From Spirochaetaceae bacterium (GTDB taxonomy: Bacteria; Spirochaetota; Spirochaetia; Treponematales; Breznakiellaceae), in contig JAISOA010000004.1 of NCBI GenBank assembly GCA_031275945.1, forward strand, positions 1 to 64,000: a stretch of 64,000 bases of DNA, given 5' to 3'. A program made the position numbers and the translations under genes. How positions within the stretch are numbered: position 1 is the first letter of the stretch; each line of letters begins with the position of its first letter. Below the pieces are notes generated by a model. It searched no databases and was not told where the DNA came from. It was given only the letters and a program-made list of their open reading frames with translations. This document shows positions 18,595 through 27,864 of this stretch, in pieces.

Positions 18595-18633
18595 TTATCT
18601 GCTAAGCTGTGCGTAACGTTCTTAGGGCGGCCT

Positions 18634-19494
18634 TTATCCTAAAATTTCCAGGGCGGTACCGGAAAGAATTCGTTCCTGTTCTGCGGAACTTAGCGAAAGA
18701 TCCCTGAATTCCGCCAGGCATTCGCCGGGATCCCAGATGGGATAATCGGATCCAAAGAGTATGCGGTCTGCGCCGTAAATGCATATTAGTTCTTCTGTCC
18801 GGCGGCGTCCGAGATAGGGAATAGAACTGGACAGATCAAAATAACAGTGCCGGTTCCGGAAATATTCCAGGCCCAGGTCAAAAAGGGACCAACCCCCAAA
18901 ATGGGCGGCAATAACGGTAAGCCGGGGAAACGCATCCAGTACCGGGGCAAGCCGGGAAGGGTGGCTGTATGTATACCGGTAATCCCCGGTATGGAAAACT
19001 ACCGGCAAGCGTCCCTCAAGAAGGGCGTAGATATTCATCATCCGTTCGTCGTCGATGCTAAATTTTTGCATGTCTGGGTGGAACTTAAGGCCCCGCAGGC
19101 CCAGACCGATGATCCGGTCAATCTCTGCGCCGGGGTTTTCCATCCCGGGGTGCAGGGTGCCGAAGCCGGTAAATATGGGTCCCGGCGTTTCCGGTAATGG
19201 CCGGACCGCGTCGCCACCCTTAGTCGCCGCTCCGTCTCCATGGGCTGGGCCACCGGCCTTTCTTTCCCCCGAGCAAACCAAGGCAATGTAGTCATTGATA
19301 CTTGTAACCTGGGCGGGAACCGCGGCGGCGGAGAATACCACAAAGCGGTCTATACCGGCCCGCCTTCCCGCGGCCCCCAGATCCTCCGGCGTCCCCCGGC
19401 CCCGGGCGGGAATGGTATAGAAGGCTTCGGTGCTGGCCACCGCCTTGGCGGCAATTTTTTCCGGGTAGATATGGGAGTGAAAGTCGATAATCAT
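18634..19494 (-). CDS. amidohydrolase-2 family metal-dependent hydrolase
   Basis: 286 residues from ATG 19494. The start IIDFHSHIYP gives the HxH metal pair. Further ligands of the TIM-barrel amidohydrolase fold follow in GLKFHPDMQ, VVFHTGD, VIAAHFGG and the C-terminal LFGSDYPIWD. The family (ACMSD/isatin-type and many uncharacterised members) includes decarboxylases and hydrolases of small ring acids or amides, and the substrate cannot be named. The frame extends upstream to 19584, but that part is not conserved-looking and the HxH motif normally sits at the very N-terminus. It is a single gene, convergent with the chemoreceptor and divergent from glyA. Confidence 0.8.
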   Translation of the reverse strand: MIIDFHSHIYPEKIAAKAVASTEAFYTIPARGRGTPEDLGAAGRRAGIDRFVVFSAAAVPAQVTSINDYIALVCSGERKAGGPAHGDGAATKGGDAVRPLPETPGPIFTGFGTLHPGMENPGAEIDRIIGLGLRGLKFHPDMQKFSIDDERMMNIYALLEGRLPVVFHTGDYRYTYSHPSRLAPVLDAFPRLTVIAAHFGGWSLFDLGLEYFRNRHCYFDLSSSIPYLGRRRTEELICIYGADRILFGSDYPIWDPGECLAEFRDLSLSSAEQERILSGTALEILG

Positions 19495-19636
19495 GGTGCG
19501 TCCGTGTGCCCGGGACCCCCGAAAAGGGGCATGTGGCCCTTCCGGATCGGCGAAGCCCCGGTTTAAGTGAAATCCCGGGTACATCCCGGTTATGCGTTTA
19601 GAGCCGCCGTTGCCGTAAAAAGTTGCACCCTATGCC

Positions 19637-19665
19637 TTGACATGGCCGCGCCGCGTATATATGGT
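19637..19665 (+). promoter_or_regulatory. sigma70-type promoter of glyA
   Basis: TTGACA (19637-19642), a 17-nt spacer and TATGGT (19660-19665). The leader is about 40 nt and carries GGAG just before the ATG, unlike the leaderless-looking promoters elsewhere in the window. Confidence 0.7.
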
Positions 19666-19710
19666 AATACCAGCGGGTTGTGCTGAACCATCCCATACCC
19701 TGGAGAACCC

Positions 19711-21333
19711 ATGAACGCCGTTGCCGCATATCTTTCATCCGTCCCATCCGGTAAGGTGAATACCGCCTTTCTTGCCTACCTGTGCAACCTTAGCGAAACC
19801 GCCGCGGTGGCCCCGGAAATTGCCGCCTCCATCGTGCGGGAGCTTGAAAACCAGCGCCGCCGGGTTAAGCTTATCGCCAGCGAAAATTACTGTTCCATGG
19901 CGGTACAGCTTGCCATGGGGAACCTGTTTACCGACAAATACGCCGAGGGCATGCCCGGACACCGTTTTTACGCGGGGAACGAAAATGTCGATGCGGTGGA
20001 ATCTTTGGCGGCAGAAGAGGCCCGGAAGCTTTTTGGCGCCGAATACGCCAATGTCCAGCCCCACTGCGGAGCCGACGCCAATGTGCTGGCCTACTGGGCT
20101 ATTCTTACTACCAGGATAGAGAACCCCATCCTGGAAAAATACGGCGAAACAAACCTGTATAAACTCGGCGATTCCCAGTGGAGGGAATTAAAACAGAAAT
20201 TGGGAACCCAAAAACTTTTTGGACTTGACTACTATTCCGGGGGACACCTTACCCACGGATACCGTTATAACCTTTCAAGCCGGATGTTCGATGTGTACGG
20301 CTATTCGGTATCCCCCGAAACAGGAACGCTGGATTACGATGCGATTGCCGTCCAGGCTGCGGATATACGGCCCCTTATTCTGCTGGCCGGCTATTCGGCC
20401 TATCCCCGAAAGATCAACTGCAGGCGCATGCGGGAAATAGCCGATTCTGTGGGGGCAGTGTTTATGGTGGATATGGCCCATTTTGCCGGACTTGTGGCGG
20501 GGAAGGTATTTACCGGCGACTATGATCCGGTGATCCATGCCCATGTGGTTACCAGCACCACCCACAAGACCCTGCGGGGACCCCGGGCAGGGCTTGTGCT
20601 TGCAAAGGCGGAATTTGCTGAGGCCCTGGACAAGGGCTGCCCCCTTACCATGGGGGGCCCCCTGCCCCATGTTATTGCCGCCAAGGCGGTGGCCTTTCGG
20701 GAAGCCCGCAGGCCCGAATTCCAGGCATACGCCGCAAAGATTGTGGAGAACTGCCGGGCCCTGGCGGAATCCTGCATTAAAAACGGCCTTTTGGTTCTTT
20801 CGGGGGGGACCGATAATCACCTGATCCTGGTAAATGTCTGCGGCTCCTCCGGCGCTTCGGCGGCAAAAGGCGGGCCGGGGGCCCTTACCGGCAGGCAGGC
20901 GGAAAGCGCTCTCCATGAATGCGGCATAACCTGTAACCGGAACAGCCTTCCTGCGGATCCCAACGGCCCCTGGTATACATCGGGCCTGCGAATCGGTACG
21001 GCGGCGGTTACAAGCCTGGGGATGGGCAAGCCGGAAATGGAAGAGCTTGGTTCGATTATCAGTCTGGTAATAAAAAACACCAGGGCCGCCTCGGTGCAAT
21101 CCGCCGGAACTTCGGGAGGCAAAACTTCTCCCCAGGAGCCGCAGGGTTCCGGTACATTCAGCAGAGCCAAGTACCTTATTGATCCGGGGGCCAAGGCGGA
21201 AGCCCTGAAGCGAGTTAAAAAACTCCTTGACCGCTTTCCGGTGTACCCGGAACTGGATCTGGATTTTCTTAAAAAAAATTTTGTAGAGGCGCCTCTGACA
21301 ATGGACTTGTTCAATAACCCGGTTGGTTATTGA
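19711..21333 (+). CDS. glyA: serine hydroxymethyltransferase, long form with repeat-derived C-terminus
   Basis: 540 residues; PLP enzyme interconverting serine and glycine with tetrahydrofolate, the main source of one-carbon units. Signature segments are KLIASENY, EGMPGHRFYAGN, FMVDMAHFAGLVAG and the PLP-lysine site TSTTHKTLRGPRAG. It is longer than the usual ~415-430 residues: there is an insertion around DSQWRELKQKLG and a C-terminal extension after residue ~470. The last residues DLFNNPVGY and the TGA stop are encoded by the first palindrome of repeat copy A, so the reading frame now ends inside the repeat. The start is supported by GGAG and a strong promoter. Confidence 0.95.
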   Translation: MNAVAAYLSSVPSGKVNTAFLAYLCNLSETAAVAPEIAASIVRELENQRRRVKLIASENYCSMAVQLAMGNLFTDKYAEGMPGHRFYAGNENVDAVESLAAEEARKLFGAEYANVQPHCGADANVLAYWAILTTRIENPILEKYGETNLYKLGDSQWRELKQKLGTQKLFGLDYYSGGHLTHGYRYNLSSRMFDVYGYSVSPETGTLDYDAIAVQAADIRPLILLAGYSAYPRKINCRRMREIADSVGAVFMVDMAHFAGLVAGKVFTGDYDPVIHAHVVTSTTHKTLRGPRAGLVLAKAEFAEALDKGCPLTMGGPLPHVIAAKAVAFREARRPEFQAYAAKIVENCRALAESCIKNGLLVLSGGTDNHLILVNVCGSSGASAAKGGPGALTGRQAESALHECGITCNRNSLPADPNGPWYTSGLRIGTAAVTSLGMGKPEMEELGSIISLVIKNTRAASVQSAGTSGGKTSPQEPQGSGTFSRAKYLIDPGAKAEALKRVKKLLDRFPVYPELDLDFLKKNFVEAPLTMDLFNNPVGY

Positions 21334-21412
21334 ACAAGTCTAGGCAAAATGCTCCGCATTTTGCTGTTTTTAAGCGGTTGTTGTTTAAAAACTGAAGTTT
21401 TTAAACAACTCT
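21304..21412 (+). repeat. three-palindrome repeat, copy A (overlaps the 3' end of glyA)
   Basis: Full-length 109-bp copy. Palindrome 1 is a 16-bp perfect stem (GACTTGTTCAATAACC with its complement), palindrome 2 is GCAAAATGC/GCATTTTGC around TCC, and palindrome 3 is GTTGTTTAAAAACT/AGTTTTTAAACAAC around GA. The outer ends (with flanking TG and A) form an imperfect inverted repeat: TGGACTTGTTCAA versus TAGAGTTGTTTAA, 10 of 13 matching. Confidence 0.95.
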
Positions 21413-21486
21413 AATTTAAAATTGCCGGGGAGTACCGCTTATACGTGCTTGCCAGGCAAGGAATTTGCCGATCCTTTGTCTGGTAA

Positions 21487-21533
21487 ACTCAAAGGAACCT
21501 CTAAAAACTTCGGTTTTAGAGATTCCCTTGAGT
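21487..21533. repeat. second-family palindrome upstream of the patatin gene
   Basis: Near-perfect 47-nt inverted repeat with arms beginning ACTCAA and ending TTGAGT, and a core CTCTAAAAACTTCGG...TTTTAGAG. It has the same GGAACCTCT...AGAG(G)TTCCC layout as the palindrome at 33658-33693. It may form a stem-loop in an untranslated leader. Confidence 0.6.
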
Positions 21534-21602
21534 CTGTGGGGTATAAAACCTTTGTACGGTGAAACTTCCGGGAAAAAACCTTTTCCGGTACAAAAACTTG
21601 CC

Positions 21603-22433
21603 ATGGGTCTTGTTCTTGAAGGCGGCGGTCTGCGGGGAAACTATACCGCCGGGGTTCTGGACGCCTTTCTGGACCGGGGAATATGGTTCCCCTACGTTAT
21701 CGGAGTTTCCGCCGGGGCGGGCATGGGCTGTTCCTACGTGTCGGGCCAGCGGGGCCGGAACCTTGAGATCCTGCGGCGTTTCCATGGGGATCCGCGGTAT
21801 CTTTCACTGCGGAACTTTATTACCACGGGCTCTCTTTTTGGCATGGATTTTGTATTTCACCGGATTCCCCACAATCTGATCCCCTTTGACTGGAAAAGTT
21901 TTATCGAGTCGTCCATGCGTTTCACCGCCGTCTGTACCGATTGCCATACCGGCCGGGCTGAGTATTTTGAAAAAATGCCGGGAATCGAAACTGACGATTT
22001 TCTTACGATTTTAGAAGCTTCTTCCTCTATGCCCTATGCGGCGCCCATGGTTGTGTATAACAAAAAAAAGTACCTTGACGGCGCCATTGCCGACGCCATA
22101 CCCGTACACAGGGCTGTTTTCGAAGGTTTTACCCGGAATGTGGTGGTGCTGACCAATCCTGCGGGGTACCGGAAAAAGCCGGAACCTTCGCCGCTGAGCT
22201 TTTTTTTGTACCGCCGGTGGCGGGAACTTACCGGGGCCCTTAGGACCAGAGTAGACCGTTACAACAGAACCCTGGAATGGGTGGAAGCAGAAGAAAAGGC
22301 CGGGAGGCTGATTATTATTCGTCCCAGCAAAGATTTCCATGTAAGCAGGATTGAAAAGGATACGAAAAAATTAGAACGTCTCTATGAACTTGGCTACGGG
22401 GACGCAAGACAGATGATAGAACACCTATGTTAA
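21603..22433 (+). CDS. patatin-like phospholipase (YjjU-type)
   Basis: 276 residues. It starts with LVLEGGGLRGNYTAGVLDAF (oxyanion-hole glycines), followed by the nucleophile elbow GVSAGAG and the catalytic Asp in YLDGAIAD. The Ser/Asp dyad indicates a lipid acyl hydrolase. There is no signal peptide from this start, so it is expected to be cytoplasmic or membrane-associated. The frame is open from 21465, but the extra 46 residues pass through the 21487-21533 palindrome and are not patatin-like. Start assignment is uncertain because no good Shine-Dalgarno is seen. Substrate unknown. Confidence 0.82.
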   Translation: MGLVLEGGGLRGNYTAGVLDAFLDRGIWFPYVIGVSAGAGMGCSYVSGQRGRNLEILRRFHGDPRYLSLRNFITTGSLFGMDFVFHRIPHNLIPFDWKSFIESSMRFTAVCTDCHTGRAEYFEKMPGIETDDFLTILEASSSMPYAAPMVVYNKKKYLDGAIADAIPVHRAVFEGFTRNVVVLTNPAGYRKKPEPSPLSFFLYRRWRELTGALRTRVDRYNRTLEWVEAEEKAGRLIIIRPSKDFHVSRIEKDTKKLERLYELGYGDARQMIEHLC

Positions 22434-22547
22434 CCGTAAAATATAAACCCTTGTATTGTTTTCTGCCTTTTAGTATTATATGTATAAGCCATATGTTGTA
22501 TGTTACTTGTCCGAAGTAGTATGCGGCCCTAAGAGCAGGGAGGTTAC

Positions 22548-24749
22548 ATGAAATTACGGGCGAAACTCTGTATTATAATTGTAGTAATTCTTCTGGCGGT
22601 GGTGGGGGGGCTTTCAACCCTGATTCTTACCCAGGCCTCTTCGACCATCTTAGGCTTTGCGGTGGAGAGCATTAGCCGTCTGGCCCAATCGCAGGCGGCA
22701 TACTGGCAGGGTCGTGAAGAAGGCTACCTTAGGGTTGCCCATGTGGCGGCGGGTTTTCTGGGGGCCTATGAACAGACCGATCCGGAGCGGCGCCGGGCCC
22801 GGTTTGATCAGTTTCTTGAAGCCACGCTGATATCAGAGCCGAATTTGGCAGGGATATTTGCGGTATTTAACCCCAATGTACTTGACGGTCTGGATTATCA
22901 GTACCAGGGGGTAAGGGGTTCCAGCGCCGAGGGAATTTATGCGCCCTGGTATTCAAGAAAATCGGGCAGGATCGAACATCTTACCTACGAAAATATTTCC
23001 AGGGCCCTAGAGATTATTAACGGGCCCGATAACCGGAAGCAAAGCGTAACAGATCCGGAACAGGATGTGGTAGATGGAAAAAATACCTATTCATTCCGTA
23101 TGGCTGTGCCTATTATCAGAAACGGTACCGACCAGGTGGTGGGTCTTGTGGGGGTTATTATTAAGGTTGATGCGGTACAAACCCTGGTGGAACACACTAT
23201 ACAAGAACATGCCGACATTAGCGCTATGGCGGTTTATTCCGATAATGGCACCATCTTGGGAAGCTACCAGGCGGACCGGGTGGGTAAAAACGTTAAAGAA
23301 GCGGATGCGACTCTTTACGAACCCCATATGGAACAGGTGGCAAATGATATTTTAGTAGGAAAAAAGGATAATCTGCAGGTATATTCTCCGGCCTTGCAAT
23401 CCAATTTGGAACTTGTACTGTATCCTTTTACCATCGGCGAAAGCGGCGCATCCTGGTCGATCATGATAGGCACCTCCGAGAAAGAAATGTTTAAAGAAAT
23501 TTACAATCTAACCTTTAGTGTAATCGTAATCGCGCTTATCGTGGCGGCCATTGTGACGGTGGTGATTTTCTTTGTGGCCACATCCATTACCAAGCCCGTG
23601 GTAAACGTCGTTAAGACCCTTAAGGATATTTCTGAGGGGGAGGGAGATTTAACCAAGTCTATAAACATCAAAGCAAAGGACGAAACCGGGGATCTGGCCC
23701 ATTATTTTAATCTTACCCTGGAAAAAATAAAGAACCTGGTAATAACAATAAAAAAACAGGCCATTGCCTTGTTTGACATTGGGAATGAACTTGCTTCCAA
23801 CATGACCGAAACCGCCGCGGCGATTAACGAAATTACCGCCAATATTCAGAGCATTAAAGGCAGGGTTATTAACCAGAGCGCCAGCGTTACCCAGACTAAC
23901 GCCACTATGGAACAGATCACCTCTAATATAGACAGGCTAAACAGCCAGGTGGAAAAACAAAGTTCCAGCGTTTCAAAAAGTTCCAGCGCCATAGAGCAGA
24001 TGATAGCCAATATCCAATCGGTTACCGCGACCCTGGCTAAGAATACAGAAAACGTTAAAGATTTGATGGAGGCCAGCGACGTGGGCCGGAACGGCCTGCA
24101 GGAGGTTTCCACGGACATACAGGAAATTGCCCGGGAATCCGAAGGCTTGCTGGAGATTAATGCGGTAATGGAAAACATTGCCAGCCAGACAAACCTTCTT
24201 TCGATGAACGCCGCCATAGAGGCGGCCCACGCCGGAGAAGCCGGAAAGGGCTTTGCGGTGGTGGCCGACGAAATCAGAAAATTGGCGGAATCTTCCGGGG
24301 AGCAGTCTAAAACAATCAGTGCGGTGCTTAAGAAAATTAAGGACTCTATCGACAAGATTACCCGTTCCACCGACGAAGTGTTGAACAGATTTGAAGCCAT
24401 AGACAACGGTGTTAAGACCGTATCGGAGCAGGCCGAGAACATCCGGAACGCCATGGACGAGCAAAGCGTAGGGAGCCAGCAAATTCTGGAGGTGATTGGG
24501 CAGCTTAACGACATAACCCATGATGTTAAAAGCGGATCCGACGAGATGCTGGAGGGCAGCAAAGAGGTTATCCAGGAGAGTAAAAATCTGGAGCGGGTAA
24601 CCCAGGAAATCACCGACGGGATGAACGAAATGGCCACCGGGGCGGATCAGATCAATGTGGCGGTTAACCGGGTAAACGAGATTAGCGGGCAAAATAAAGA
24701 AAATATTGATGTGCTGGTAAAAGAAGTGTCCCGGTTTAAGGTAGAATAA
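22548..24749 (+). CDS. methyl-accepting chemotaxis protein with periplasmic Cache sensor
   Basis: 733 residues. Membrane helix 1 (about 7-29), a large periplasmic domain of dCache type (about 40-315; note [16 protein letters not shown] and [13 protein letters not shown]), membrane helix 2 (about 322-347), HAMP, then the signalling domain with tip [20 protein letters not shown]. Its signalling half is clearly paralogous to that of the 16663-18435 receptor, down to the [13 protein letters not shown] and [12 protein letters not shown] segments. dCache receptors usually bind small organic ligands directly; the ligand is unknown. GGGAGG upstream fixes the start. It forms a single-gene unit. Confidence 0.93.
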   Translation: MKLRAKLCIIIVVILLAVVGGLSTLILTQASSTILGFAVESISRLAQSQAAYWQGREEGYLRVAHVAAGFLGAYEQTDPERRRARFDQFLEATLISEPNLAGIFAVFNPNVLDGLDYQYQGVRGSSAEGIYAPWYSRKSGRIEHLTYENISRALEIINGPDNRKQSVTDPEQDVVDGKNTYSFRMAVPIIRNGTDQVVGLVGVIIKVDAVQTLVEHTIQEHADISAMAVYSDNGTILGSYQADRVGKNVKEADATLYEPHMEQVANDILVGKKDNLQVYSPALQSNLELVLYPFTIGESGASWSIMIGTSEKEMFKEIYNLTFSVIVIALIVAAIVTVVIFFVATSITKPVVNVVKTLKDISEGEGDLTKSINIKAKDETGDLAHYFNLTLEKIKNLVITIKKQAIALFDIGNELASNMTETAAAINEITANIQSIKGRVINQSASVTQTNATMEQITSNIDRLNSQVEKQSSSVSKSSSAIEQMIANIQSVTATLAKNTENVKDLMEASDVGRNGLQEVSTDIQEIARESEGLLEINAVMENIASQTNLLSMNAAIEAAHAGEAGKGFAVVADEIRKLAESSGEQSKTISAVLKKIKDSIDKITRSTDEVLNRFEAIDNGVKTVSEQAENIRNAMDEQSVGSQQILEVIGQLNDITHDVKSGSDEMLEGSKEVIQESKNLERVTQEITDGMNEMATGADQINVAVNRVNEISGQNKENIDVLVKEVSRFKVE

Positions 24750-24785
24750 GGGCCCTGCGGGTGCCGGATTCGGCTCCCTGCGGGA

Positions 24786-24814
24786 TTGACAGTATACTTT
24801 TTCTCCGCTAAAGT
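24786..24814 (+). promoter_or_regulatory. promoter of the M23 peptidase-bactofilin operon
   Basis: TTGACA (24786-24791), a 17-nt spacer and TAAAGT (24809-24814). It is followed by GGAGAAGGAG before the ATG at 24832. Confidence 0.7.
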
Positions 24815-24831
24815 TACACCGGAGAAGGAGT

Positions 24832-25851
24832 ATGGCTCAGGTACACTATTACAAACGGTTTGAAAATAATCTGGTTCAGCGGGTAAAAAACGGTGCCGCC
24901 TGGCTTGTGTCCAAGGCGGGGAGTTTTTTTCAGGCTATTTTTAGATTTTTGGCCCGCCGCTATACCATAGTGTTGGTTCCCCATTCAGAAAAACGGGTTT
25001 ATAATTTTCATATCTCTGTGGCTGCGATGTTTTTGTTCTTTCTGGTTTTTATCGGAATTGCAGGGATCTTTTTCTGGTATAGCGCAGTTACCGGCAGTTC
25101 CCGGGGGGGCATTGCTGGTAAGGATTCCCAGCTTAGGGATACCCAGATTAACCTGGAACAGCTTAAAAACGAAATAAACCAGCTTTCCCGCAGCGCCCGG
25201 AGCTTTGAGGCGGTCCTTTCCAGTACCCTGCTTACCCTGGGGGCCGATCCCGGTACTATGGGGATTGTTTCCGCCGCCGGGGGATCTTCGCTGTTTAACC
25301 TCCAGGGCAATGACGATGTTCTAAAAGAAGTGGACGATATTAGGCATTTGGCGGTGTACCTTTCTTCCGCGGTGGAGCCGGTAAAGGAAATCGGCGCGAT
25401 CCTGGACTCCCAGGGGGCTATTCTGTCGGAGATCCCCAGTATTTGGCCCATCCGGGGCGGCATAGGGAGCTATACCGATTTCTTCGGTATCAATCCCGAT
25501 CCTTTTACCGGTGCCCCCCGGATGCATACGGGTATTGATATTTCCACACACCGGCAGGGGGATCCCATAGTGGCAACCGCCGACGGTCAGGTGGCCTATA
25601 CGGGCTATGAGCCCAGCGGATTTGGTAATTATATTATTATCCGGCACCAGCATGGATTCTATACCCGTTATGCCCACCTGCTTTCATCCGCGGTTGAGAT
25701 AGGGCAGGAAGTAAAACAGGGGGAGACCATCGGCTATTTGGGCAACACGGGCCGTTCCACGGGGCCCCATCTGCACTATGAAGTCCATATCGGGTCGGAT
25801 GTGGTGGATCCAATAAAATATCTTAAAATCTACCGGATTGGGACCCGTTAG
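24832..25851 (+). CDS. membrane-anchored M23 family peptidoglycan endopeptidase
   Basis: 339 residues. One membrane helix (about 62-83), a short coiled coil (about 95-125), then an M23/LytM domain (about 220-330) with Zn-binding HTGID and HLHYE plus the upstream H in RYAHL. All catalytic residues appear present, so it should cut peptidoglycan crosslinks. The bactofilin gene starts 9 nt downstream; M23 peptidase plus bactofilin is the known helical-shape pair (Csd1/CcmA in Helicobacter), which fits a spirochaete. The operon continues with the YaaR-like and RicT-like genes. Confidence 0.93.
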   Translation: MAQVHYYKRFENNLVQRVKNGAAWLVSKAGSFFQAIFRFLARRYTIVLVPHSEKRVYNFHISVAAMFLFFLVFIGIAGIFFWYSAVTGSSRGGIAGKDSQLRDTQINLEQLKNEINQLSRSARSFEAVLSSTLLTLGADPGTMGIVSAAGGSSLFNLQGNDDVLKEVDDIRHLAVYLSSAVEPVKEIGAILDSQGAILSEIPSIWPIRGGIGSYTDFFGINPDPFTGAPRMHTGIDISTHRQGDPIVATADGQVAYTGYEPSGFGNYIIIRHQHGFYTRYAHLLSSAVEIGQEVKQGETIGYLGNTGRSTGPHLHYEVHIGSDVVDPIKYLKIYRIGTR

Positions 25852-25860
25852 GATCCGGGT

Positions 25861-26304
25861 ATGGCGTATGTAAACGGGGGGAAAATTCCCCGGGAACGAA
25901 AGCAGACCGAATTTGCCCTCAATACAATCATAGGCCCCGGTAGTTTTATCCAGGGGGATATTGAAACCGGAGGCTTTACCCGGATAGACGGCAGTTTAAA
26001 GGGTAACCTCCATGCCAAAGGCAGGGTCGTGGTAGGTGAAAAAGCCCGGATGCGGAGCAGCATTACCGGTACCAATATTACCATAGGTGGCGTGGTGGAT
26101 GGGAATATACTGGCCAGTGAACGGCTGATTATTCTGCCTTCGGCGATGATTATCGGTGATATTACAACCCGGCGTATCGAAGCCAATGAAGGATGCCTTA
26201 TCCACGGTAAAGTGCGGATCTGCCAAAGCGAGGAAAGCTGGGAACGGGCCCGGTCCCAATACCGGGATAAGCGTCATACTGTTCCCCGGATCGACCATGG
26301 CTAA
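25861..26304 (+). CDS. bactofilin
   Basis: 147 residues. The central part has the right-handed beta-helix spacing of bactofilins: GSFIQGDIETGGFTRIDG, followed by repeated GN/VxG turns (GNLHAKGRVVVG, TNITIGG, VDGNILAS, IIGDI). The N- and C-terminal tails are charged and short. Bactofilins polymerise without nucleotide and position cell-wall enzymes; the adjacent M23 peptidase is the natural partner. Its stop overlaps the ATG of the next gene by 8 nt. Confidence 0.92.
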   Translation: MAYVNGGKIPRERKQTEFALNTIIGPGSFIQGDIETGGFTRIDGSLKGNLHAKGRVVVGEKARMRSSITGTNITIGGVVDGNILASERLIILPSAMIIGDITTRRIEANEGCLIHGKVRICQSEESWERARSQYRDKRHTVPRIDHG

Positions 26305-26812
26305 TGTTGTGTTCCCCGATGGTTCAAGCCCCTTTTTTAATCCCGCGGCCTACGGCGAAGCCGCCGCGGAGGGGCGAAAGCTTAAATCAACCGGGACCGA
26401 AAAAAGCGATAAAACCGGCAGGGCGCGAAAAAAAGGTTTTGCCGTTTTTTTTGAAAAAGCCGCGCTGGATGTTAAAGAACTTCCCCGGTCGGAAGAATCC
26501 TTCCATGAACTTTTGGATCAGGTCCATATTGCGGGGGATGCCCTTTCCAAGCGGCCCTTCCCCCCGGAAATTAAGGCCTATAAAGAGGCGGTACGGGACT
26601 TTGTTCATTATGTGGTGGAAAACAGTTTTGATACGGAAGAGCAAATGAGCGGAATTAATATCCGCCGACGAAAGAAATTTACCATGGTGCAGGTTATTGA
26701 CAAGAAACTGGAAGAAATGGCCGTTGCCATACTGCAGGGTCAGGCCGATAAACTGGGTATTCTGGCCCGGATAGAAGAAATTAACGGTCTTTTGGTCGAT
26801 CTGCTGCAGTGA
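26297..26812 (+). CDS. YaaR family (DUF327) protein
   Basis: 171 residues from ATG 26297 (MANVVFPDG), overlapping the bactofilin stop. The middle and C-terminus match the DUF327/YaaR pattern: FHELLDQVHIAGDAL, YKEAVRDFVHYVVENSF, RRKKFTMVQVIDKKLEEMA. It is mostly helical, with no membrane segment. The function is not established. In Bacillus yaaR lies near yaaT, and here too the PSP1/YaaT-like gene follows directly. Confidence 0.8.
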   Translation: MANVVFPDGSSPFFNPAAYGEAAAEGRKLKSTGTEKSDKTGRARKKGFAVFFEKAALDVKELPRSEESFHELLDQVHIAGDALSKRPFPPEIKAYKEAVRDFVHYVVENSFDTEEQMSGINIRRRKKFTMVQVIDKKLEEMAVAILQGQADKLGILARIEEINGLLVDLLQ

Positions 26813-26852
26813 CGGGGACTTGTACAGTAGGTCCGGCCGTATAGGGAAGATT

Positions 26853-27788
26853 ATGGCTGATTACGACGGCTCGATGGAAGAAGATGATATTTCCGCCCTG
26901 GAAGATAAGCCCGGGGAAGAAACCCTGGATGCAGGTCTTATAGTTGAAAGTACCGGAGCGGGACTGGAGCCGGGGACCCCGGTATACCGGCTTCGGCTTT
27001 CCTATTCCAACGACACCTTTCTTGCCGCCTACAAGGGCGCAGCCCTGGAAACGGGAAGCAAGGTCCTGGTTCCCACCCGTTACGGTAAGGACCTTGCCCA
27101 GATCATAGGACCCGCCCGCTGCCTTTCTCCGGAAATTGTCTATATAGAGCGGCCCGCCACCGAGAATGATTTGGCCCGGGCGGAGGAGCACAGAAGAGAA
27201 GAAGTGGAGGCCATGGCAATTTGCCGGCAGAAGATAGAAGATCATCGCCTGGAGATGAAACTTGTAACGGTCCATTATCTTTTAGAGGAACCGAAAATTT
27301 TATTCTTTTTTACCGCCGAAAGCCGGGTTGATTTTCGGGATCTGGTGAAGGATCTGGTTTCGGTATTTAGGACCCGGATTGAACTGCGGCAGATTGGGGT
27401 TCGAGACGAGTCCCGGGTTGTGGGCGGCCTGGGAGTCTGCGGCCGCTGTTATTGCTGCAATTCGGTGTCGGATAAACTTAAGCCGGTTTCCATTAAAATG
27501 GCCAAGGATCAAAATCTTTCCCTTAATTCCATGAAGATCTCCGGCCCCTGTGGCCGTCTGTTATGCTGTCTGGCCTACGAACATGCGTTTTATAGCGAGC
27601 AGCGCAAGCTGGTTCCCCAGGAGGGGGCCAGGCTTAACTACGAGGGAACAAACTGGAAAGTTACGGAGCTTAATGTGGCATCCGGCAAGCTTACCTTGAG
27701 CGCGGAAGACGGCCGGGTACTCCTGCTTCCCTTCTGCCGGTTTATGAAAGAGGGCGGAGCCTGGTGTATTTGTAAAGAGAAACCCTAA
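26853..27788 (+). CDS. ricT: PSP1 domain protein, RicT/YaaT-like
   Basis: 311 residues from ATG 26853, with AGGGAAG just upstream (the TTG at 26820 is a poorer start). The acidic N-terminal tail (about 50 residues) is unusual. The PSP1 core includes the conserved cysteines GRCYCCNS and GPCGRLLCC. RicT is one subunit of the Ric complex that in Bacillus binds Fe-S clusters and helps RNase Y process mRNA. The symbol is assigned by family resemblance; RicA and RicF partners are not in the window. It is the last gene of the M23 operon. Confidence 0.85.
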   Translation: MADYDGSMEEDDISALEDKPGEETLDAGLIVESTGAGLEPGTPVYRLRLSYSNDTFLAAYKGAALETGSKVLVPTRYGKDLAQIIGPARCLSPEIVYIERPATENDLARAEEHRREEVEAMAICRQKIEDHRLEMKLVTVHYLLEEPKILFFFTAESRVDFRDLVKDLVSVFRTRIELRQIGVRDESRVVGGLGVCGRCYCCNSVSDKLKPVSIKMAKDQNLSLNSMKISGPCGRLLCCLAYEHAFYSEQRKLVPQEGARLNYEGTNWKVTELNVASGKLTLSAEDGRVLLLPFCRFMKEGGAWCICKEKP

Positions 27789-27864
27789 AACTCCGGAATT
27801 TTACCGGTCCCTTCCGGGGCGGATGGTACACACCGCCGAATTCGCGCCGGAAAAAACGCGGGCC

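Noticed and set aside
19495-19710. Glycine or other riboswitch upstream of glyA
   Set aside because: The region has a clear promoter and a leader of only ~40 nt with no aptamer-like stems.
12264-22515. Shared TTGTCCGAA upstream of the hybrid kinase (12264) and the Cache chemoreceptor (22508)
   Set aside because: Only two sites, at different distances from the starts and with no matching -10; probably chance.
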